Source: an uncultured Gammaproteobacteria bacterium
Lineage (GTDB): Bacteria > Pseudomonadota > Gammaproteobacteria > Arenicellales > JAANXG01
Assembly: GCA_947258785.1 (NCBI GenBank)
Contig: CAMYJT010000010.1
Span: 47,873 to 111,872 of the forward strand
Length of the DNA: 64,000 nt
Reading direction: 5' to 3'
Made by a program: the position numbers and the translations under genes. The number at the start of each line of letters is the position of its first letter. Within the stretch, counting starts at the first letter, position 1. Shown here one piece after another: positions 53,201 to 60,107 of the stretch. The notes under the pieces are model-generated. The model was not told the DNA's origin and made no database searches. It saw nothing but the letters and a program-made list of their open reading frames with translations.

Positions 53201-54124
53201 GTCGATGCCCAAGCGATACGCGACTACATCCGTTACGCCGCCGCACACATGGATACCCAGTACGTCCTGCTGGTGGGCGGCGACACCTATGACTACCACG
53301 ATTACCTGGGGCTGGGAGCGGTGAGTTTCGTGCCGTCCTGGTACGCACAGACCGATGCTTTGGTGCGGTTTGCCCCGGTGGATGCGAAGTACGTGGACAT
53401 CGACGACGACGACATCCCGGACCTGGCCATTGGACGATTCCCGGTACGCACGGCCGACGAGCTCAAGGTGCTCATTAATAAGCAGATGAGCTACCAGCAG
53501 AAGAACTATGGACGGACCTCCGTATTCGTCGCCGACGACTACGATCGCGCCAACCAATACTCGTTTACCAACGACAGCGAGCAGATGATCGACAAGCTGC
53601 CGGGCGCCTGGCAGAACAAGGTGGTTCGAGCCTACATCGATGGACCACACGGCTTGGGACTCTCGGGTGCCCATGAGGCTCTGATCGACGCCATCAACAA
53701 CGGGGTCGCGATGGTGAGCTTCGCCGGTCATTCCGGCCCTGCGGAGTGGACCTTCGACGGCCTGTTTTCAGGGACCGATGCCGCGTTGTTGAACAACCCC
53801 GGCCGGCCGACGGTGGTCAACCAGTGGGGCTGCTGGAACACCTACTACGTCTCGCCGACCGAAAACACCCTGAGTCACGAACTGATGCTGCAAGGTGATC
53901 GCGGGGCAGTGTCGGTGCTGGGCGCAAGCACCTTGACCCGGGCGGCGTCGGAGCGTGAATTGGCGTTGCTGGTCTACGAACGCTTGCTGGTGCCCGGCAC
54001 TACGATTGGTGATGCAGTGCTGGCGGCGAAACAAGCCTACGCACAAACCCGCCCGGAACAGCTCGATGTCATTCTCGGGTGGACGCAGCTGGGTGACCCG
54101 GCCTTGGTGATCGAAACACGCTAG
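47243..54124 (+). CDS. Giant secreted gingipain-like (C25) cysteine protease with SdrD-B repeats
   Basis: The ATG at 47243 follows TTGGGAGTCACT; 2293 aa. A signal peptide is cleaved near GAAAA-DP. Order: a P-domain (proprotein convertase-like, about 40-185); a large IgGFc-binding-like region (about 190-700); a DUF11-like module (about 700-825); five SdrD-B repeats (about 829-1440; VGDYIWIDTNNDGAQD and similar); a strongly basic linker (about 1535-1590, KRxKR and KARKxR-rich); a beta-rich region; and a C-terminal peptidase C25 domain (about 1930-2290) with catalytic His2163 in FAGHSG and Cys2197 in NQWGCWNTYY. C25 enzymes of the gingipain type cut after Arg or Lys. No type IX sorting domain is seen, so the export and anchoring route is unknown. 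Shared repeats link it to the divergent Ser/Asp protein. Confidence 0.88.
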   Translation: MYDCTFPIRHTGAAALLCLAAQLFAGAAAADPYAYADAPGDQLQLSGFACGADLTRTISIRDSFTINDLDVGALFQHNTRGNIRVRLQSPLGTTVEIVSTSGDANNDYDLLLDSASANPLNDGNADNPDPPLYDRTAAPSNSLNAFNGENAQGDWTISVCAGTNGFYRQLELRFDGTATPTPAPPVSPGDIPLQTYFVPFPEDDVYTSLTSIYTYPGSCGDVNARNPREPVNTYISLAASSDGTIIYYDHQEDAYEDNYLSLFQGTTEVWGDGDATTGCAPTLNGAPLICNNANDVINTGDVIVLQNQVVPVQAVPGSQNNVYDFDGGDKIAASLPIAMTRGAWLAGSSTLLAGALEMYDVDRWDTTYTAPVGQDLSAIDNQMFSYTGLVIIAARDVTTVDIDSDADGTVDTTVVLNQGETHLVNGGVNAGATVVADAPIHVDMITGDLCAGFESRWYTLYPDSQLSDNYYTAVNTDPAVAPTYVWLHNPGTGAITVEADFIGVASDQSIPLAAGQTQFVQVPLGSGGHFYTTGATPPMFVAVATVDSDATNTAHDWGLTLTPREQLSPQAVVGFGVGQDPTITPPTENGSPVWVTVALPEGIPDTGPYSVCVDWDGNRSTVEQTLVLNLLDAATIFEPSGDQTGMALWVCDGSRALIAVAWGQDPATASTGAPAIDVGTTVPALPSVAAGKGLQLVTDNNGDGLPNTGDVLRYTIVIRSTGFGIISAGELNIQDTLPVETVYVPNTTSYTFTGPPVPIPDSGNTLFPLDEGGVDLLPVPFNPGEQFEIVFDVTITVIPPAPDTIDNTATITFRTEIMTPTVISARNVGIGDLLWLDTDGDGVKAWQESGLPGVELRLLRCASNGTNCTAYDSDPNTPGVQEVRVLTDLNGEYLIEGLPAGTYSVQVDPDATTLPAGMVLSQPGTMDDPGFAGTNSVPATLNTGNLHEDADFGYIPAPGTAIVGDYIWIDTNNDGAQDTGETGISGVQVELWDPVDGIVGNGNDVLVNTTTTSATGRYLFTNIAAAPTDYYVQVVAGTLPPGATPTVGPQSPGSNTSPVFTLDPGEIDNTVDFGYLAPNRFTVTDTVWLDADSDGVLDAGEDGLANVTVDLLDAAGNLIATTHTGANGEFSFSGLAPGNYTLRVTDTDRILDGFIGTTVAGQTREQAVVVVAADITGVNFGYNGSGAIGDVVFSDANGNGVMDAGEPGIAGVTVELRDGSNALVATATTGPNGGYLFQGLNAGSFTVIVTDTGSVLSGFNPTADPDEPGTCAVCDEQSTTALVLFDHDSNPGTPDIVSSDLDLDFGYQPTTVGTISGTVFHDQNSDGIQNAGDPGLSGVRINLVDAGPDGIFGTQDDQVVTTVTTDSNGDYTFTGVPLDTTYYVDVVDQDVHLADHTTGNDPSTLGDASLQFITLTAGNPTVDATDTGNPGGVNRTVFGFGGTSTNPVTLRHFRATAGVSSGEVSFDWSTATEVGNMGFNLYVKSRGQWHKINRQPIHSKVVDSVTVTEYNYSASGVQGSRFAIVDIDIRGTPTIHGPFKLGKRYGAKRARKRTDWDGIRARHDAAKNERKRAKRAKLARKARHLRGQADEFADLGGTVMINLGVRETGIVRVTYEQLAEAGLDLAGVRKRRIAVTHRGHPVPIRVEGRRKDSKSKKKFGPGGFIEFLGEGLDTLYTDTNVYVLEVRRDMAARVDVDKRRVPKRSAPVRYYMETAEVATQALYTAASPTSDPWYAARMLAYGAPYTGNFSVTMDDHIVAAAPATLTVDLWGGSDLAEDPDHHVIVAFNGVPVADQEFDGLDRLTIRETLPAHSLKQESDNWLNVELPFDTGGIFDLVNLDRFSVTYPRAFVARGGRLSFTAAGSLFRVEGLPDDQVVVYRVTGTTVQRVKRLRVHESGDGFAVSFAGSGTAATYHVATVDAAIKPSFHIPGYDGTLIEGQAQYLIIAHPDFINGDLDLLIQAKRAQGFTVQVADVFDVYAHFSHHIVDAQAIRDYIRYAAAHMDTQYVLLVGGDTYDYHDYLGLGAVSFVPSWYAQTDALVRFAPVDAKYVDIDDDDIPDLAIGRFPVRTADELKVLINKQMSYQQKNYGRTSVFVADDYDRANQYSFTNDSEQMIDKLPGAWQNKVVRAYIDGPHGLGLSGAHEALIDAINNGVAMVSFAGHSGPAEWTFDGLFSGTDAALLNNPGRPTVVNQWGCWNTYYVSPTENTLSHELMLQGDRGAVSVLGASTLTRAASERELALLVYERLLVPGTTIGDAVLAAKQAYAQTRPEQLDVILGWTQLGDPALVIETR

Positions 54125-54282
54125 TGGCGGGAGGCGGCCGGCAGGTTTCGCGTTACTAGCCCGGGAAACGGGGTCGGAGGCGGAACTCCGGCCCCTTGTT
54201 GTACGTCGACGGAAGCGACAAAGGTTGCGCCGCGACACCCGGTCACGGTCCGGACCCCGCCGGTGCACAGTACAATGGCCCG

Positions 54283-56166
54283 ATGAGCGGGTTTGCACTG
54301 TGTTTTCACCGAACCGACTCGGCGGGCGAGCCGGCCCATGCGGTTGAGCGCATGTTGACGGCGATGGCGCATCTGGGTCCAGATGGCCAAGATCTCTGGG
54401 TCCGGGGTCCGGTCGCCCTCGGTCACCTGCACTTTCGGACCACCCCGGAGGAGCAGACGGAACGACAGCCCCTGGCTCATCCACACATGCCGCTGGTACT
54501 GGCCTGGGACGGGCGGCTCGATAATCGCGAGGAAGTTTATCGGAGCTTGGCCGAGCCACCCGGACCCCTGACAGACTTATCCGATGCCGCGCTAGTGTTA
54601 CACGCCTATGGCGAGCGTGGGCGCCGCTGCCTGGGTCAATTGCTCGGCCCGTTCGCGCTGGTCCTGTACAACCATCATTCCTCTGAAGTGCTCCTTGCCC
54701 GCGACCCCATGGGTGGGCGCGGCCTCAACTATTACCTGTCCGCGCGCTTGCTGATCGCGGCCTCCGAGCCGGGTGGGGTGTTGGCGCATCCGGCACTGCG
54801 CGTGTTGCCCGATCACCGCCCGGTGGTGACCTTTCTGGCGATCCGGGAACTGGTGGACGATGCGACGCCTTTCACCGGGGTGAAGGAATTGATGCCGGCC
54901 GATGTGTTACAGATCGGGGTCAAGCGCGATCACCACGAATCGTTCTGGCCGTTCGATCCCGCGGCAAGGTGTCATTATCGGAGCAATGACGAATACGCGG
55001 AACGGTTTCTCGAGCTGTTACGGCAAAGCGTGCACTGCCGGCTCCGCGGGCGCGGTCCGCGCGCCGTCGCCGTGAGCGGCGGCCTCGATTCGGCGCCTAT
55101 CGCGGCCCTGGCCGCCCGCTACGAATCGTCGCAGGGGCGCCGCTGCAAGGCGGCATCCTGGGTGTTCGACCGCTTTACCAGCTGCGACGAGCGCCGATAT
55201 CTCGACGCCCTGTACCGCGATCACGCCCTCGACCCGGTGCAGGTGAACGGCGATGCGGCGTGGGCCCTGAGCGATTTCGCGAACTGGCCGATCCATCCTT
55301 CGACGCCGCTGCAGAATCCTTACCGGCGCCTCCACGAAATCCTGTATCAGCGATTGCAGAAGGAGGGTGTACAGGTCGTGTTGACCGGGATGATGGGTGA
55401 TCATTTGTACCTCGGCACGGAGCGGTGGCTAAAAGATCTGCTGCGGGACGGGCGGCTCGGCGCCCTGTGGCGGGCCTGTGTGTGGGATGTCATCCATAAC
55501 GGCTGGAGGGCGTTCATACGCCAGGGATTGGCGCGCGGCATGTTGCCGGACCGGTGGTACCGGCGCTGGCGGCCGCGGCCGGAACCCGATTGGTTGACAC
55601 CATTTGCCCGGCGGTACGTGAGCACGGAGGCAGCCTGGCCTGCCGAAGCCCGGCGCGCGCGCCGACCGTGGCAGTACATGCGGGCGTTGGAGCTGCGTAC
55701 CGCCCGCGCCGCATGGATCGAACGCTATTTCGCCGGCCGTTTCCAGCTCGAACTCAGGCAGCCGTTTCGCGACCGGCGGCTGGTGGAATTCATGCTCCAG
55801 CTGCCCACCGAGCAGTTACAGTTTGCGGGTGTATCCCGGCCGATCGTGCGGCGCGCCCTGCGCGAGCGGTTACCGCCGGAGATCCTGGGACGATCGGACA
55901 AGACGGCCTTCCAGGAGCTGTTGCGTTACGGACTCTGTGAGCAATCGTCAACCCGCGTGCGTTACTGGATGCGCGCAGAGGACGGACTGTGGCCGGTGTA
56001 CATAGATCCCCAGTGGATTGGTCGTGGCCAGGGCGTCGACGGCGTACGTGGCCACGTCCACTGGTTGTGTATTTCTTTAGAGATGTGGAGCCGGTATACT
56101 TCCATAGGCTTCGATTTTCGCAGAGCAGTGGGCGAGCATGCACAAAGACATACCGGTCCAGCCTGA
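54283..56166 (+). CDS. Lasso cyclase C2 (asparagine-synthetase-like)
   Basis: The ATG at 54283 (MSGFALCFHRT) gives 627 aa. An N-terminal amidotransferase-like domain carries Ser in place of the catalytic Cys2; it is followed by the ATP-pyrophosphatase domain with intact P-loop AVSGGLDSAPIA and 'TGMMGDHLYLG'. Its overall layout matches C1. The 3' end overlaps the second precursor gene by 29 bases, which links the two translationally. It should close the ring of the A2 core (Gly1 to Glu8). No strong ribosome-binding site is seen before the ATG. Confidence 0.9.
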   Translation: MSGFALCFHRTDSAGEPAHAVERMLTAMAHLGPDGQDLWVRGPVALGHLHFRTTPEEQTERQPLAHPHMPLVLAWDGRLDNREEVYRSLAEPPGPLTDLSDAALVLHAYGERGRRCLGQLLGPFALVLYNHHSSEVLLARDPMGGRGLNYYLSARLLIAASEPGGVLAHPALRVLPDHRPVVTFLAIRELVDDATPFTGVKELMPADVLQIGVKRDHHESFWPFDPAARCHYRSNDEYAERFLELLRQSVHCRLRGRGPRAVAVSGGLDSAPIAALAARYESSQGRRCKAASWVFDRFTSCDERRYLDALYRDHALDPVQVNGDAAWALSDFANWPIHPSTPLQNPYRRLHEILYQRLQKEGVQVVLTGMMGDHLYLGTERWLKDLLRDGRLGALWRACVWDVIHNGWRAFIRQGLARGMLPDRWYRRWRPRPEPDWLTPFARRYVSTEAAWPAEARRARRPWQYMRALELRTARAAWIERYFAGRFQLELRQPFRDRRLVEFMLQLPTEQLQFAGVSRPIVRRALRERLPPEILGRSDKTAFQELLRYGLCEQSSTRVRYWMRAEDGLWPVYIDPQWIGRGQGVDGVRGHVHWLCISLEMWSRYTSIGFDFRRAVGEHAQRHTGPA

Positions 56167-56317
56167 ATCTACCGGACAGAACGGGCAGTCGACGGGAGGT
56201 TACAAACGGCCATACCAGAGTCCGGTGGTGACACATTACGGCGATGTGCGGGATATAACCCTGGGTGGGTCTCCCGGAACCCTGGAATCGGGGTTCGAAA
56301 CCATGTTTTTCCCGTAG
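56138..56317 (+). CDS. Lasso peptide precursor A2 (59 aa)
   Basis: This short gene starts inside the end of cyclase C2. A polar Gly/Gln/Ser-rich start is followed by the leader pattern YQSPVVTHYGDVRDITL, sharing Y-x-x-P-V, T, G and D-x-T with precursor A1. With Thr at -2 the predicted core is GGSPGTLESGFETMFFP (residues 43-59): Gly1 and Glu8 give an 8-residue ring, and the 9-residue tail holds three Phe and one Met that could lock the thread. The core ends in Pro, so the C-terminal Ser/Thr favoured by known lasso kinases is absent; internal Ser/Thr remain. Only one set of B1/B2 (left half) is available in the window to process it. Confidence 0.9.
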   Translation: MHKDIPVQPESTGQNGQSTGGYKRPYQSPVVTHYGDVRDITLGGSPGTLESGFETMFFP

Positions 56318-56381
56318 CCCGTATATCATCCTCGCGAGGCAAGGCATCGCGATCGTTGTCCGTTCAACAGCGGGAGGGGAT

Positions 56382-57230
56382 ATTCAGGGGGCGTCCACCT
56401 GGATCTATCGAGTTGCCGGCCGGCGGCTGGCCATGGACCGGCGCATGCCGGCGCTGGAGCCCTTTCTCAGACCCGATCTCAAACCACCGGTGGTCGCCAC
56501 CGATCCGAACGGTGACTGGCTAAAAACCGGTGCGTGGCGGGTTGCCGGGCGGGTCGGTACGCGGGGATTGCGCGTACGTCACGCACGCAACCGGAGCGGA
56601 TATCTGTTGCGGGTTACCGGTGTCGATTGTCACGTCCGCGAGGACGGGCGGCAGATCACACTGCGCGCCAGCGCATCCGGCGAATCCATCCTGACCGATG
56701 TGTTGCTCGGACCCGGTTTGATTCTGGCGCTGTCGCTGCAGGGCTGCTGGTGTATGCACGGCAGTGCGATCCGGCGGGAAGACAGTGCGGTGCTGTTCGT
56801 GGGGGAGTCCGGGGCGGGGAAGTCCACCGTCGCCGAATGGCTGTCCAGAACCGACGACGACTTAATGCGGGTCGCAGACGATGTCGTAGCGGTGGCGGTG
56901 CACGCGGGCCGGATTCACTTGATACCACCGTTTCCCCAGCTGCAGCTGTCGGCCCACCAGCAGTACACGGGTGAGCGGCCGGTCTGCATCGAGCGTATCT
57001 ATGCCCTCAAACGCACGGACGGCATCGCGCGATGCCGCCCACTGCACGGCGTGGCGGCCGCATTAACGGTTGCTCGACACACTGTCGCCACCCGCCTGCT
57101 CGATGCGCCAGCTCTACAGCGGCACCTTAATTTTTGTTCTCAAGTTACTAAAACGACAAAGATTTATACAATGGACTACCCGCACAGCGCGGACAGCTTA
57201 AAGCAGGTTCGGCGGGCCATCGATGATTAA
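56382..57230 (+). CDS. HPr-kinase-like protein (right lasso half)
   Basis: The family-typical N-terminus (WIYRVAGRRLAMDRRMPALE) begins at about 56400, but no ATG, GTG or TTG lies between the precursor stop and that point in this frame. The candidate starts are an ATT at 56382 behind GGGAGGGG, a GTG at 56265 inside the precursor, or the internal ATG at 56433, which would cut the conserved start. From 56382 the product is 282 aa. The P-loop is GESGAGKST, with a following VADDVVAV acidic pair. The C-terminal 100 residues are shorter than in kinase 1. It probably modifies the A2 lasso peptide; the acceptor residue is unclear because the core lacks a C-terminal Ser/Thr. Confidence 0.75.
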   Translation: MQGASTWIYRVAGRRLAMDRRMPALEPFLRPDLKPPVVATDPNGDWLKTGAWRVAGRVGTRGLRVRHARNRSGYLLRVTGVDCHVREDGRQITLRASASGESILTDVLLGPGLILALSLQGCWCMHGSAIRREDSAVLFVGESGAGKSTVAEWLSRTDDDLMRVADDVVAVAVHAGRIHLIPPFPQLQLSAHQQYTGERPVCIERIYALKRTDGIARCRPLHGVAAALTVARHTVATRLLDAPALQRHLNFCSQVTKTTKIYTMDYPHSADSLKQVRRAIDD

Positions 57231-57317
57231 CCCGACTGTCGTACCAGGGCGGTATCCAGCCATCCGACGCTTTGACCGTCCTCCGGGGTTGCCGGCGCCA
57301 GGCTCGGCTTAGCGGCC

Positions 57318-58982
57318 ATGTTAGCATCGGGCTTCAAGCCCTCGCCGCGGCTGCTGCATGCTGTGTTCATTGGCCTGTGTGTGGCGGCCGTCTTAAACGG
57401 CACCGTCTTCTGGCTGAAACGGACCGGCTGGTTGGAGCCATCGCAATATCATCAATTCATCGCCGACAGGGCGTCGTCCAACGTGCGCTCCAAGCTCGAT
57501 CCGAACTGGCCCGCAGTGCGCCGGTTGATGAACCGGAACAGCGACCGTCTGTATCGATTGAGTCCGGTGCAGCGGTCGACCAAACTGGTCAAGGACCTGG
57601 TGGCCGCTGTGTTGATCGGTGTGTGCGCGCTGTCCCTTTTGCGGCGGCGGTGTCGCCCGCGCAGCTGGAGTCAACCGCTCGTCATGGCCCTGGCTGCGCT
57701 GGTGTTGTCCGCGGCGGTCGTCGCGTGGTGGCGGTTCGGTGCGCTGACGGTAATCCCCGGCCTGCGCGCATTCGAATTTCTGGCCATCGCCCTGCTGGCG
57801 GAAGCAATTACTTCGACTCGGACATTAGAAATACTTTCAAAGTATCTAATAATACTGCTTATTATCCAGTTTCTTCTGATGCCTCTGGAGTTCGCTTACG
57901 GTCTGGATATCTATTCCGGGCAGGCCTTGTATCTACTGCCGGGCGACCGGATCACGGGGAGCTTCGTGCACCCGACGACCTTGGGGCTGTTCGGCGTGAT
58001 TGCCCTGATTTGTTTCCATTGCTTCGGCACGCACACGGCACGCTCGTTGCTCGTGATCTCCGCCGTCACGGGTTTGCTCGTGTTGGCCTCGGCGTCGGCC
58101 TCCGCCATGCTCCTGTTCGGGCTCGTGCTGGCGTGGTGGTGGTGGCGGCACAGCGGTGCTTCGCCCGCGGTGTTGGCGCTCATTGGATTGTTGGCAGGGA
58201 TGGTGGTCCTGGCCCTGCCTTGGTTGACCGGCCGCCCGCAGGTGTTTGCATCGCTATTCGGCCGTTTCCAATTAATTTTGAGTCATGGGGAAACGGTCTC
58301 GGGACCGCTCGCTTGGTGGTTCGGTGAGGGCCTGGGGGTTGGCGCCAACGCGACGCTACAGTGGTTGAGCCACGTCGTCGATGGATCGCTCGGGTTGGCC
58401 ACGCCGCTGGTCGCGGCGCCCATCGACTCGACCCCGTTGAGTCTATTCGGCCAAATCGGGATTGTCGGTGTAGTCGTGTTCTATGCCGTCCTCGGCCACG
58501 CGGCGTACCGGGACCAAACGGCGCGGCCGGTGTACTTCGTGCTGGGGCTGGCGAGCCTGGTCATCAACGTTCTCGAGTTTTTCCCGGTCAACGTGCTGCT
58601 CGGCCTGCTGTTGGCGCACAGTTACCGCGAACCTGCGAGTGCCGGGGAGGCCGAGCGCCGCACTTTGCACGCCGCGGACGATTCCTCTACAATCCGCCGC
58701 CGTTTCCCGGTACTCCTTGCCTCACCGCCCGGCGCGGGAGGCTGTCAACCCGTAGGGAGTCGATATGCGACATTACGAGATCGTTTTTTTAGTACACCCG
58801 GACCAAAGCGAACAAGTCCCCGCCATGGTCGATCGTTATCGAGCCATGATCGAGAAAAGCAACGGCGCAATCCATCGCGTCGAAGACTGGGGGCGGCGCC
58901 AGCTGGCCTTCGCCATCAACAAAGTCCACAAGGCCCATTACGTACTGATGAATATCGAGTGCGACCAGCCGAGCGTCGATGA
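57318..58982 (+). CDS. O-antigen ligase/polymerase-like membrane protein
   Basis: The reading frame is 554 aa from the ATG at 57318. About ten to eleven membrane helices occupy residues 10-440. The '[20 protein letters not shown]' loop and the '[20 protein letters not shown]' segment resemble the O-antigen ligase/polymerase superfamily. The helical part ends near residue 442 ([12 protein letters not shown]). The last 112 residues are Arg/Ser/Pro-rich without membrane character and overlap the start of rpsF by 218 bases; they may be read-through past a lost stop. It follows the second lasso kinase by 87 bases. No lasso ABC exporter is encoded nearby, but a transport role for this protein is not supported by its family. 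Confidence 0.7.
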   Translation: MLASGFKPSPRLLHAVFIGLCVAAVLNGTVFWLKRTGWLEPSQYHQFIADRASSNVRSKLDPNWPAVRRLMNRNSDRLYRLSPVQRSTKLVKDLVAAVLIGVCALSLLRRRCRPRSWSQPLVMALAALVLSAAVVAWWRFGALTVIPGLRAFEFLAIALLAEAITSTRTLEILSKYLIILLIIQFLLMPLEFAYGLDIYSGQALYLLPGDRITGSFVHPTTLGLFGVIALICFHCFGTHTARSLLVISAVTGLLVLASASASAMLLFGLVLAWWWWRHSGASPAVLALIGLLAGMVVLALPWLTGRPQVFASLFGRFQLILSHGETVSGPLAWWFGEGLGVGANATLQWLSHVVDGSLGLATPLVAAPIDSTPLSLFGQIGIVGVVVFYAVLGHAAYRDQTARPVYFVLGLASLVINVLEFFPVNVLLGLLLAHSYREPASAGEAERRTLHAADDSSTIRRRFPVLLASPPGAGGCQPVGSRYATLRDRFFSTPGPKRTSPRHGRSLSSHDREKQRRNPSRRRLGAAPAGLRHQQSPQGPLRTDEYRVRPAERR

Positions 58983-59292
58983 AATCGAAAACGCCTTTCG
59001 TTTCAGCGACGCTGTATTGCGCTTTTTGGTGTTGCGTCGCGAGCGGGCTGTAACCGAGGCCTCCCCGATGATGAAGGAGGTCGAGGCGGAACGCGAGCGC
59101 GAAGCTGCGGCCGATGCAGCGACCGCCAGCGCAGAGCAAGAACGGACGGCGACCGACGTGCCGGAAGCCACCGACGCCAACGACCAACAGGAGGCGACCG
59201 AACAACGGGCAACGGCCGGTGACGATAAGGAGCGGACAGAACCAGAGCAAGCCGTTGAGCCGGTAACCGTGCAGGAGGAAGACGATGGCTAG
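58765..59292 (+). CDS. rpsF: 30S ribosomal protein S6
   Basis: A 175-aa protein starting [18 protein letters not shown] behind a GTAGGGAG ribosome-binding site. The S6 domain spans about 1-100 ([15 protein letters not shown], '[18 protein letters not shown]'). A C-terminal acidic Glu/Ala/Thr-rich tail of about 70 residues is longer than the tail of E. coli S6. S6 binds S18 and 16S rRNA in the platform of the small subunit. It opens the rpsF-rpsR-rplI operon. Confidence 0.97.
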   Translation: MRHYEIVFLVHPDQSEQVPAMVDRYRAMIEKSNGAIHRVEDWGRRQLAFAINKVHKAHYVLMNIECDQPSVDEIENAFRFSDAVLRFLVLRRERAVTEASPMMKEVEAEREREAAADAATASAEQERTATDVPEATDANDQQEATEQRATAGDDKERTEPEQAVEPVTVQEEDDG

Positions 59293-59512
59293 GGCCTTTC
59301 GAAGACGCAAGTATTGTCGGTTCACCGCTCAGGGTGTTGAGGAAATCGACTACAAAGATCTCGGCACCCTGAAGAACTACCTGAGTGAGACCGGCCGCAT
59401 CATACCGAGCCGCAACACCGGGACCCGTGCGCGCTACCAGCGGCAGCTCGCCAAGGCGGTCAAACTGGCCCGTTACCTGGCGCTGTTGCCTTACACCGAC
59501 GGACACCGTTGA
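59285..59512 (+). CDS. rpsR: 30S ribosomal protein S18
   Basis: A 75-aa protein, standard length. Contains [20 protein letters not shown] and '[19 protein letters not shown]', diagnostic of S18. Its start overlaps the rpsF end by 8 bases behind an AGGAGGAAG ribosome-binding site, giving coupled synthesis of the S6-S18 pair. Confidence 0.98.
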   Translation: MARAFRRRKYCRFTAQGVEEIDYKDLGTLKNYLSETGRIIPSRNTGTRARYQRQLAKAVKLARYLALLPYTDGHR

Positions 59513-59522
59513 GATGGCAGCC

Positions 59523-59972
59523 ATGGAGGTTATTCTGCTGGAAAAAATCCAGAATCTCGGCGATCTCGGCGACCTGGTGAAGGTGCGGCCGGGTTATGCA
59601 CGCAACTACCTGGTTCCTCAAGGCAAGGCCGCGCCGGCCACGGCTGAAAACCGGGCGAAGTTTGAGCAGCATCGCCGGGAACTGGAGATATCGGCGGCGC
59701 ACAAGCTCGAACTTGCCAAACAACGGGCGGAAACTTTGCGCGGAGTTACGGTGCAGGTCGTCCGGCGGGTGAGCGAAGAGGGCACGATGTTCGGATCAGT
59801 CTCAACGTTCGACATCGCGGACGCAGTCCAACAAAAGGGCCTGGACTTGCAGAAATCCGAAATTCATCTGTCCGAGGGACCGTTGAAGGCCATCGGAGAG
59901 CACGAAGTGACCATAACCGTGCACCCGGAAGTGGATATCTCTATCACCGTTTCGGTGGTACCCGAGGCTTAG
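59523..59972 (+). CDS. rplI: 50S ribosomal protein L9
   Basis: The ATG at 59523 starts the classic L9 N-terminus MEVILLEKIQNLGDLGDLVK and RPGYARNYLVPQGKA; an ATG three codons earlier (59514) is possible. 149 aa, standard length. The N-domain binds 23S rRNA; the long helix and C-domain follow. L9 extends from the large subunit and affects frame maintenance. Confidence 0.97.
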   Translation: MEVILLEKIQNLGDLGDLVKVRPGYARNYLVPQGKAAPATAENRAKFEQHRRELEISAAHKLELAKQRAETLRGVTVQVVRRVSEEGTMFGSVSTFDIADAVQQKGLDLQKSEIHLSEGPLKAIGEHEVTITVHPEVDISITVSVVPEA

Positions 59973-60107
59973 TGCCCCGAACCAGGTGACGGTGCCCGTC
60001 GGGACCCGGACTGGCGCAGCCGTGATTCGCATTGCCGCTGAATCTGGTTTTGCGATATGGTTAGCTGACGTCAGGAGCACGGGACCCTTGCCCGCTTCCC
60101 TGTTGGC

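Noticed and set aside
52565..53731. 388-aa antisense frame inside the C25 protease gene
   Set aside because: It is a shadow of the protease domain, whose catalytic residues are on the plus strand.
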